A DNA stretch of 64,000 bases from Glandiceps talaboti (lineage: Eukaryota; Hemichordata; Enteropneusta; Spengelidae): positions 19,906,740 to 19,970,739 of the forward strand of contig NC_135561.1 in assembly GCF_964340395.1 (NCBI RefSeq), written 5' to 3'. Below the pieces are notes generated by a model. That model was not told the origin of the DNA, did not search any database, and worked only from the letters and a program-made list of their open reading frames with translations. A program made the position numbers and the translations under genes. How positions within the stretch are numbered: the stretch's first letter is position 1; the number at the start of each line of letters is the position of its first letter. Positions 38,401 to 50,400 of this stretch are shown here, piece by piece.

Positions 38401-41400
38401 AAGTCATGGAGTTCCCCAAGGCAGTATACTAGGTCCACTCTTATTCATTGTATTCATGAATGACGTCACCAAATTTAAGTACACATGTAGATATGTTTGC
38501 TGATGATACCACTATTAGTGATAGGGGTGCTAAACTTTGTGAAATTGAGTAAAAGTTAAACACTCCTATGAACAATTAAAGCACCTGGTGTAGAGACAAT
38601 ACAATGGTAAATAAACAAGACTATGCTAATAGGTACCAGGCAAAGACTAACCAGACTTCCTTAAGATACACTTGATGTAAGTTACAATAATAGCTCACTT
38701 AAATCCACCAAATCTGACAGACTTTTGGGCATAACTATTGACCAGCATCTTACGTGGAAGGACCACATAAACAAGGTATCAAGAACCAGAGATGAACTGA
38801 AAATGCTCCCGTATGAGGGCAAATGTTGTTAATGTGCTTGCTGAGACTTTGAAATATCTTTCTGTACTGTCGTACCTTTGTGTAATTAATATCCGTAGCA
38901 AGTTCACTTGAATTCAGTACAGTCCTATATATGCAAATTAGTAATTGACTCGATACCATCATATCTTTGCTCTGTCAATATCATTAGCAAGTTTCATCAA
39001 ATTTGGTGCAGTCTTTCTTGGAATAGGCCCTAATTGCCAAAGTTCATTAATTATACAAATGAACAATTAAATGACACTACTAAATTTCATTAAGAACTAT
39101 CATATCTCTGTATGATCAATTGACAAGTTTCATCAAATTTGGCGGTCTTATTTGGTATAGTCCCTCATGGGCAAAAGTGTGTTAATTATGCAAATGAACA
39201 ATTACTTGACACCACTAAATTTCATTAAGAACTAGTAATCTCTGTATGATCAATATCTGTGTCAAGTTTCATCAAATTTGGCGCAGTCTTCCTTGGTATA
39301 GGCCCTAATTGCCAAAAGTTTGTTAATTATGCGAAGAGCAATTAATTGACAACCCTTAATTTCATTAAAAACTATCGTATATCTGTATGATCAATATCTG
39401 TAGCAAGTTTCATCAAATTTGATAAAGCCATTCTGGATACATAACCTGATTTACAAACATCATTAATTATGTAAATTAGCCCTTAATTAACCTGACACAA
39501 GTTATCGATTTGTAGTGCTTTTATATCTTTGTGTGATCCGTAGCTGTAGCAAGTTTCATTGAATTTGGTGTAGCCGTTCTGCATATATAGCCCCATTTAT
39601 AAAATCATTAATTATTGCAAATTATCATTACTTATACAAGCTATTCCCTAATCTGCACTAAGTTACAGCCTGACAATGCCACATAGTAAATTGCAGAACA
39701 TTTGCTTCAGTACTTTTTGAGATGTCAGTGGAACAAAATTTCAGCACAGACACAGAGACAAACTGCCACAACATCAGTTCCCATACAGAAGCTAAAAATG
39801 AGTACAAGTATTGCCCTGCTGCATAGAATATGTTGTTACTAACACGTACAATGTTTTACAAAGCCTTCATTCAACCACACATTGACTACTGTAATACTGT
39901 CTGAGGTAATTCTTTCAATATTGTGCGAATTACGGGATTGCAAAAAATGGCCGTGAGATTGATAACGGATGCCCACCGAACTGCTCCATCTGCACCAGTT
40001 TTTAATGGGCAACCGAAGAGTCAGATATAGAACCAGTAGCCTTGTTTACAAAGCACTCATCTCAGAACATTAATAAATGTGTAACATCTTAGTTACTCCA
40101 TGTTTTAAGATCAATGGATCCTTTCTGGCCACTACACCTACTTCATCTTGTTTCATTTCAGTAACTTCTTTACAGACGTCTGAGCTGACTGTATCTGGAA
40201 TTGGCATTTGATTTAATGCCTGCATTTGAATATGTCTGCTTCCTGATGATGCCGAGACCTTCTTAAACTCGCATGTCTTGACATGGTGCCACAGTTCCTT
40301 CCCGAGATACATACCATTGCAGTGCTCACAAAAAAGGTAGTTATGAGCCAACTGCTTTTTTTTTGATGGTTGTCTTCTTGTGACAAGTTCACCAGAACCT
40401 GCCTTCAGTACATCCATGTTGTGTATTTTGTTTCCTTTGTTTCCAATCAACAGTAGGGCTAGTTTGCGCTGCTTGGAGAATTTTGGATGTGAAAATGCTT
40501 GGATTACTTCTTTTTCTTCTTTATGACATAAGTTTAAGTGACGTGCAAGGTGTGACTGCTTTACTTTACAATAAAGGCAGTAATTGCATTTACCACGTCT
40601 CTTTCCCCTTTTGTTTTTTGATGTACTCTTTACTTTTACACCACTAGTCTTGTCATTATGGTCACAATTTTCTGATTCATTTCCTAGTTGATTATCATGT
40701 CCATTAGCACTACTTTTCCCTATGCCTGTAGAATGTCTCTTCTTGTGTGCATCAGCATGACCTCCTTCATCTATAGTCTCTCCTGTGTAGCCATCCTTTT
40801 TGTTCCTCATTCCTGCATCCCCTACATTATCCACTTCTTCCGTTTCTCTCATCTCACTAAGCTCTTGATCACTGTCATATTCATTATCATTTTCATCATC
40901 ATCATCATCCTGATTCAAAGATTCACTTGGACTGTAGTTAGAACCACTTGAACATTTGTTTTCATCATCACTGTCATAAAATGTAGAACTCTAGAAAAAT
41001 AAACAAAACATATGGATAAAGCAATGCACCATCATGTCAAACTGAGATTCAATAATGTACATGTTGAAATCATTTTCTGCATACTTGGAATACTCTTGTA
41101 CTCAATGTAAACAAAACCAAAGAAGTTATTGTCAATTTTTGAAAGGCCAATTTGACTCATACCCAATTGATATGTACATGTATGGTACAAATAGAGAAGT
41201 TGAAGATATCAGTGTTTTCAAATTTCTGACTATTCAACCTTCAAATCATCTGTCTTTAATAGCAAACAAATACTGAACAGCTTATGAAGAAAGTAAAGCT
41301 ACATCCATAAATAAAGGATGTCAGACAACCGGCACACACATTTCATTAACTGTTACCCTAGGGTAGGCAGGATAGGATTATCAAAGTGAAATCAGAATGT

Positions 41401-44400
41401 TTTAGAAAGAGTTTTTATCTGTCTCCGATTCACATTTTAAACTAGTCCTTGGATCTTTTACCATTCATGTTCGTTTCATTTTGTCTCTGCGTTTGTATCT
41501 TTTTAGTATCATATGCATTTTAATTTATCTTTTGAAATGTCACTGCAGTGTTCCTTAATTTTATCGCTTGCTTTTACATTTCACTTGCATTTTTCTTTTT
41601 GCAATGTTTTATACACATCTTCTTTCCTATCTTGAGTTTTCAATTTTTGAATTTTAAAATTATATTATTCTAAAGTAAAGTAAAGTAAATGGTATCTGTT
41701 GCTCCAGACTGTCAAACATGACCTTCAACACAGGAGCTTGCATTGCTTCTGGATTACTCTCGACATCCTATTCTCGATCTTGGCAGTGCAAATTACCAAT
41801 GTGTGTTCATCCTAACCAGGAGTGGAAATCACATCAACTTGTTTACTATTTCCCCAGGCTCTCGAGGTTGAGGGTGGGGGTTGGGAGAGACACTAAAGTG
41901 GCCATATGGATGACGAGTGTTTATTTATTTTTGATTTTTAAATTGTAAAACAATTTTATTATGGCTTCAGACTTGAAAAATCAATGTGAAACAATATAGA
42001 CCAAGTTTGTGTTTGTAACTGAATACATTGAAAAATGTTTTAAAATGTGTAAAACGTTTGTTATTGTGCATAAAGTAACAAAGACAAACCCTGAACAGCT
42101 TATGAAGAAAGCCTCATCCATATGTCCGCTTTAACTTTAAGACAGCCCCAATAATGAGGGCGTGGGTAGTCTAAACTACATTGTATCTTTGGTACAGTGT
42201 AGTCTTTGATTTGTTCAGTTCACATCTGTTAGGTCAGCTTTTATTAAATAACAATTATCAAAACTACCTTCAGAATATTTTTTCTTTCTTTCTCAGATGA
42301 TTTGACTGGATCTGTAAGAAAATAAAACATTGTTAAAGACCAAGTTGCAAACAAAACAGAACCAATTTAGTTATTTTTGATATACTTAAAAGTTCAAGAT
42401 CAACTAGTCCTGTGGGTAACAAAATTTGCCAACTAAGTGTGGAAGCGTGCAAACTAACAATGCACAAAGTATTTGATACATACCCTTAAAATGCAGCACA
42501 ATGTGTTCTTTGATTAATCTCCTTCTGCTTGTATATGTTTTACTACAAATATGGCACATCCAAACTTTATTAATAGCATCATATTCAGCAATCTGCTCCC
42601 TATCACCACCACTATCACCATCATTGGGGTCATCCTCATCTCCAGTTGACAAGTGTGCAACATCATTATCATCGTCGTCATTGCCAGATGACAATTCTGC
42701 TATATCATCCTTTGCCCTTCTTCTCCTGTATTGCCTATAGGAATTACCCTGTATATACAGATATGCCTGCTATAAATTACCAAATTTAGGTATACATTTG
42801 TTAGACAGTTATTAGTCTTATAATTCACCCCATATATCTGACATAAACTTGATTATCAGGAAATTCTCCATTTACATAATTTGGTTTTTAGAACGTTATG
42901 TGAACAAGAAACATTATTGTGATATTTTTATCACCATGGTTATGTTATTTGAATTTTTTTTTTATCTAGAAACACAGAAAAAGAGTTCAAATAATAAAGG
43001 ATGATTGACAAGGATGTCACAAGAAAAATATCACATACTTTGTGAACTTTTACACAGAAAGATCAAGGTCAAAGGCCACTTTGTTACGAGAATGCTTGCA
43101 TGTGATTACATGGAATTACATGAACTTGAAAGGAGTCTATGGTACAAGTATGGAAAAAAGAGCATTGCGTTTGCTTGCATGAAGTGAGCTTCAAGCAGAG
43201 ACAATTTTATAGGTAAAGACAACAAGATAAGTGATACAATAAACAGCGGGAGTCTCTGATGTAAGATGACGGAATGCTTTAAGACTTTGTTTATATCTGT
43301 CATGTTCTAAATAAACTTTCATAGTGTTCTAGGACTATTCAGGCTGACTCATTTACTTGCATAATGTATTATGACACTAGTACTACCACAGGGGGCAGCG
43401 AGCATGTGACTCATTGATCGATCAATCGATCGGTTGATTTATTGATTGATTGATTTATTATTTGGTTGAATGATTGATCGATTGAATGATCAATTTTTGT
43501 GGTGCAATATAATTTATTTGTGTGTGATATTGATCAATTCACTCATTGAGTTTTAAAACTACTTCTTTTTCTTTCCCTGGTTACTTTGCTCTCAGCTATA
43601 TATATCTCTCAGACCACTAGGAGTCTGAGGCTGTGTGTAATTCTCTCTTTTTTCTTTATTGACTAAATAAAGATGCCTTGTCCATTCTTCTCATCTTATC
43701 TAACACATTCCTAATCTTGTAATTGGTGTGAGATCACTCACATTAACAATTTGCTTTATCTCTCATCTGCTGGGAGATTATCACACTGGATAAACATTCG
43801 ATTATGCATAAACTAGTTTAACCGATCGATCGCTCGATCAATCAGTTACATGCTTGCTGCCCCCTGTGGTACTACCATTGTCCTGACCTCTAGAGTCCTG
43901 ACATTGTACATGTACAGTCTAGTTCCCGATGACTGTATTCTGATTATACACTAGCATTATCTTCATACTAGAGGACTTTTAGGAGATAATTTGACTTTGA
44001 CATAACAATTTACTACGTAAACAGCAGGCCATATTATGAATTTCACTTGCCCATCCAAGTGCAAAGGTTACATTCCTGCAGTGACGTCTTACACTAATCT
44101 CAACAGTGACTTCCTTTACTGATATAAACTGCTGATAGATATTAAAGATTGTACAAGAGCACCATAGCACATACCATTTCTCGGTATGATTGGTCTTTGA
44201 AATGTTACATCTTAATTTTGGTGAAAATGAAAATGAGTAGTGGCAAGAAACAGCATGAATACTGAGATACAGGTACATTTGTGTTATCTGTCTGACACAA
44301 CACACAGCCAAAATGGAATGGGGGGGGGGGGAGAGAGCTATAACATGACTTGTGTATTCTGACAACAAACTGAGGTCTGTACACAACACATGTGTCGGCC

Positions 44401-47400
44401 TTATGTTCTTCTACCCATCATTCCTGTTCATGGTCCAAGTCTGTGACTAACAATTGCACAGTTTGTCCATTGAAAATGTCACACAGTCACAATGTTTCCA
44501 TCAGAATTGAAGTCATCGTCTTGCAAATCAGAGGGTGTCGGATCATAGCAGAGATATCGGAATTACATGTATCAAGCAAAGACAACAGTACTTGAGTTAG
44601 AATAGCATATTTACAGAAGGTATTGTCTACCCTTGCGAGTCAATGGGAAAGCCAAGGGCAAAGCCAACGATTTACGTCATACCAGCGGTTGAGTTTGAAA
44701 TAATGATAAAATGATCACGTCGAGTAATTTTGTTCCAACTCTCATAACTTGTGACCATAAACATGATCTATTTTCAGAAGGATGACTTCATATTGTAAAA
44801 GGGGTGTTACTTGTACACCTGCTAGATAACACAATAAATCATTTAAAGTACTTGTATGGATAAACACAATTATAATTTTAAAAAAAATAATACTGATTCC
44901 TGTGATCAGCAAATAACATGTCATATGTAACTTGACTTTTAATAAGATGAAGCTGTTATTGTTGTATAAAAAATTGTATTTCATATACTCAAAATGGTAT
45001 GAGCCACACAGTATCATTTGATCATTATCACATGCAGTGTCCTAGTCGGTAAACAGAGTCATAGAATGTGGGATCCCGTCCTGTTTATACTTTGAAAAGT
45101 TACCGACACTGATTATATTGTATGTCTTTGCTTGAAACTTGTCTCATTCTTCATAACCACAAGCAAGCAAACACAATGCTCTTATTTCTAAAGTTGTATT
45201 ACAGCTTTTGAGTTATGAAATAATAAATATGGATTTACTAACAAATTAAATAATAAATAAATATTGATTTGTAGCTCAAAATATGGCTGCCATTCAGAAA
45301 AAAAATGATATGATCACCAAAAAAAATGCTTGTGTATAATAATCTTCTGTATTACCTGCAAACATGATTTATAGGACAGCAAATAATTATTATATAGAGT
45401 GTCTGTGATAGGCAAAAAATGGCTTGATTTTGATAAATGACCATGAAGATCAAGGTCGAAGTCTTAAAAGAAAGCTTATACATGATAACATGGAAGTAGA
45501 CACTTGAAAGGAGTCTCTATCAACCAGCTTTTGAGTTATGCCATAAATGCTTATTTTTAACTACAAATATGGCCACCATTCAGTCAAATTTGCATATGTT
45601 GCAAAGCAAAATTATGTGCATATGTCCCATATGACATGACACCTTTGTGCCAGGTTTGAAAGAAATGGGACATGATGTTTTTTAGACAGATGGATGGACA
45701 GATATATGGACGTGCGGACACACACACAAACACATACAAATACACAGACGGACGGATGGATGGAGCCCATGAGTAGACTATAACAATCAAAATGTCTGCC
45801 ACAAAATAGACAATTTTTATGAACAAAGATACCTTGAAGGAAAAACAGAGTGCCTCATTCTTACAAACCGTTATTCAAACCACCATGTTCAAAATTTTAG
45901 CTGAGAAAAGATTTAATTTAGTCTATTAGATGTTGTACATGTATGACAGTTTGAATAACTAGTATTTCAAATAGAGTCTGAAAATGATAGCAAAACTCAT
46001 AATTCTATGTGTGACACAATTTCTCATGGAGAAGTGATGCTTGTGTTAAGTGAAAAGAACAGAGATAAAACAGCGCACTAGTCACAGAATGTTTGTCATG
46101 TATTCATGTTTGAACATTTTATTCAAGTGAAAAAAAGTGATGACCCCTAATTTCATTACGGTTTAACTATGCTGGAACTGAACACTATTTCCATAATTGA
46201 GAGCATACATGTAGTAAATACTTACATAAAACTTATCAAGTACTGGTTTACTGGGGATAGAAGCCTCAGACTTCCACCGAGGGTATGCGTTGTTATCAAG
46301 TTCAAACTAAGACCAGTGACATCCCTAAGACCATTCAGCACCCAGCATGGACATTATTATGGTTAAATCATACTCAAACCAGTGTCAATTAACTTTTTCA
46401 AAATTCGACAGTTGAAGACATAAACATTATAACTGGGCTATTTATAATTGAAGTAATTGGAAGAGTCCACTTTTACACTTGGTATGAATACTATAAATGA
46501 TTGCAGCACATAATAAAAGTGCTGTAGTTCAGTGTTATGGGTTGTACTTTATACAAATTCACAATATCTGCTACAGGTAAGTTCATCAGTTTATCATAAT
46601 GCATATTGTACTTTCTTGTCCAGTTGATTCAGCTGACTAAGGTTTGCTTTTACATTGTCACTGTACCCATATTTTACCCACAACTCTCTCTGATTTGCAT
46701 TCTTGAACAGTATCTCCTTCAAGTCAGACAAACCTAACCAAACATTAACATTAATATTTATTTCATTTCTAAAGTGCTTCCTGTTTATTTTTAAAATATT
46801 CAAAAGCGCACTGACTTTAAAAAATAGAATACAAAATAACTATACACACCAGGTAAAACTAGAAAATTTAACCAATTTCTAAAAACAAGCTTAAGGTTTC
46901 AAAAACACATACCAGGGAAAATCAACTGTTACAAATTGTAAGAAAGTCTAAAAAGGTGTGTCTTCAACCCTCTTTCAAATTGCTCCACTTTGTCTAAACA
47001 TTTTAACTCTTCTGGAATGGAGTTCCAGTCTCGGACCAGAGATGACAAAAGCCTTATTATTCAACTTATATTACAAGGTTGTGGAACTACGAGATTGTGA
47101 CTACTATATGTTCTTAGATTATAATTGGAAGGGTAATGAGTTTTGTTAAAACATTTTCGAAGTGTAGAATTGCTACTTGTGAGTTTCTAACTTCTAAGTA
47201 TCCATTTTGGTTAGTACTAATTTGATAATTTTTCAACAGTTATAAAATAAGCATAGAAGCATACAAATCAAAGAGAGTTGTAGGTTGAATTTTGTCCTCA
47301 GTATTTCTGTACTTCATGCCACTCAGAGTCATCTCAGAATCTACGTGGTGTTGAGTCGCTCATAAGCATGAATGTAGTCTGCTTTCTCATGGTACAGCTC

Positions 47401-50400
47401 AAAACATGTCCCAATACAGAGAGTTACAAGACACTGCTTGCATTCATAGGAGGATTCCCTACCGTACCTCCTTTTTGTCACTCTTTTAACATGGCACTGA
47501 TGTCTGTCGGCTGGTCCACACACTTTGCATTCTCTCGAGATGTTCTGTTTTTTGCCAAGTGGCTGGATTTTACGAAAGTAATGTCTCCCTTCAAGGCGCG
47601 CAAGGCTTTCAGTTGACATACGTTGTTTGCCCCTAGGGGGTCTGTTACCTAAGGCTGGAGCCCCTGAAGTAACAAGTTCTCTGATCACATTCCTGCGAAA
47701 TACCCGCTGTAAGACAGGGTTGATCCCTTTCTCTTTGCACCATTCTTTATACAGGATGTATGCATTGACGATTGCAAGGCTAAGAAGGTGGAAAAAGACT
47801 TTTTTCCACCACTTGACTGTGCGTCGACGGAATGATGAGTAACCAACCATTTTGTCACTGCGATCTACAGCTCCCATATTTAGGTTGTACTGGTGAACCA
47901 TGTCTGGTCGTCTGATTGGTGTACCATCTCTTGTTCTTTTACCTGTATCAGTGTTCTTGGCAGAGTGTACAGTTGACAGCATTATCACATCATTCCTATC
48001 TCTGACTTTCATCACCATTAGGGGACCCTTCACCATGACAAACTTCTCCCCTTTCTCCAGTTTGGTTTCTTTGATGATTCTTGGTAGTCCTTTCCTCATT
48101 CTACTTGTTCCACAAGCCAAGGTGTTTTCTTTGTACAAGTCATGGAAAAGCATAGGGGATGTATAGAAGTTATCAACGTAGAGTTCATGTCCCTTTCCTA
48201 AATATGGTCCCATCAGCTTCATAACCAAATCATAGGTCTTGCCTTTGGTACTTCCTTGTTCATCACTCTTTCCTGTGTACAGTTGAAATTCACAACAGTA
48301 TCCATTTGAAGAGTCGCACAGCTCATATACTTTGATACCATACTTGTCTGGTTTGTCTGGGTTGTACACTTTAAAGTGGATATTACCTCTAAATGGCACC
48401 ATTCCCTCATTAATACATATTTTCTGTGATGGGGACCAAACATCTCGGAAGTTGTTGATGATATTAGCACAGATGGCACCAAGCTTGAAAAGTGGGTTAT
48501 ACCCTTCTTGACCTCTTGGTATATAGTTGTCATTGTCAGCCAAGTGGAAAAATGTGAGAATATTGAGAAATCTGTCCCAGGAGAAAATGCTTGGAAAAAA
48601 TGGTGTTGACAGAATTGGATCAACTGCCCAGTAATCACTAAGATCTTCCTGTGTAATTAAGCCCATGGCGGTAACAACAGCAATGAACAACTTCATGTCG
48701 TTGTCAGTTACGGTTGTCCAACTGCGAAATCTGGAGTGTGTTGAAAGCTGATGAGTTGAAATATAGTCTTGGGCATATTTGTTGGTCTGCTCGGCCATGG
48801 ACGTGAATAAAACTTCTGGCAAAAGTAAATAAAGAAAGTCGAGGGAAGAAGGATCATCGGGTACGTTGACTTGAAAACCTGGATTACCGGTAAATGGTGG
48901 TGGTTGGCGTCGTGGATGATTGATGTTCACTCGTCTCCAACCCAAATGGTTCTCTGCATCAAAGTCATCATCAGAGTCATCACTATCGCTAAAACCTAAA
49001 AACTCTTCCCCACTATCATCATCGTTGAAAATTTCTTTGATTTCTGGTGGTAAATGAGCCAGGGCAGGGTTGCTTGTCGTGGCGGCAGCCATCTTTAAAT
49101 TTCGTAATGGAAGAAAATAAAAATGACGTCAAACATCTGGAGATATGATCATGTTATCAAAAATACCAAATTTGGCCTTTGAGACAATATCTACAAATTA
49201 AGTCATCAGGTATTCAACTGAATTCTCAACACAATGAACAGCTGATGGTTTTCTGAAGCTATAAAATAGGCTTGATGAAACAGAAATGTCTGGGTTCAGT
49301 TTCACACTTGTGTCACTAACATCCGGAATATTCCAGTTTCAGTCAAAGAGTAGTTAAAATTATGAATTTGAAAAAGACAAGTCTTCATGGAAGACACAGT
49401 TCTCCTCAAATACTTTACTTCTATGTGATTGAATGGTTTACATTACTTAAAAAAGAAATTAGTGGCAACAAAATACTTAAACTACGTGTACTACCAAAAA
49501 CATTCTGCACGACTGGATCCATGCCATTATTTTATAAAGAAAGTATTCCTTTTAGTATGTACAATGTAGATCTACCAGGTAGTTTTGAAGTTTTAATTTT
49601 TTACCAAAACTCAAAAATAACACTTCAAATATTAATTATTTAGGAGGGTTGCTGCTTCATGGTGCACGGATTTTGATTAAAAAATATAAAAGCCCCAATT
49701 GTAGGTGGATTTTGTTATTTAATTATTATTATTTTGCGACAAATCAAATGTTGCTGAATGGCAGCCATATTTGCTGTATCGTGTTCATCTTCATATATCT
49801 CTGGCATACACCAACTGATTTCAACCAAACCTGGCATACTATATGTGAGACATATGCACATCACTTTGTATTGCAACCGAATCAAATAAGGCTGAATGGC
49901 AGCCATATTTGCTGTATCTTGTTCATCCTCATATCTCTGGCATGCACCAACTGATTTCAACCAAACCTGGCATACTATATGTGAGACATATGCACATCAC
50001 TTTGTATTGCAACCGAATCAAATAAGGCTGAATGGCAGCCACATTTGCTGTATCTTGTTCATCCTCATATCTCTGGCATCCACCAACTGATTTCAACCAA
50101 ACCTGGCATACTATATGTGAGACATATGCACATCACTTTGTATTGCAACCAAATCAAATAAGGCTGAATGGCAGCCATATTTGTTGTAATGTGTTCACCC
50201 TCATATATCTGGCATGCATCAACTGATTTCAACCAAACATGGCATACTGTGAGACATATGCACATCACTATGTACTGCAACCAAATCAAATGTTGCTGAA
50301 TGGCAGTCATATTTGCTGTAATTTGTTCATCCTCATATCTCTGGCATCCACCAACTGATTTCAACCAAACCTGACCCGAATTGCCATAGACTGAGTCATA

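Noticed and set aside
43979-44595. 136-codon minus frame and neighbouring plus frame
   Set aside because: No family motif, no splice-consistent partners; probably chance in a repeat-rich intron.
47368-48638. Plus-strand and out-of-frame minus-strand open frames
   Set aside because: Shadows of the piggyBac transposase reading frame.
49649-50364. Several 60-100 codon frames with repeated peptides
   Set aside because: They follow the 136-bp tandem repeat on both strands and have no start context or homology.
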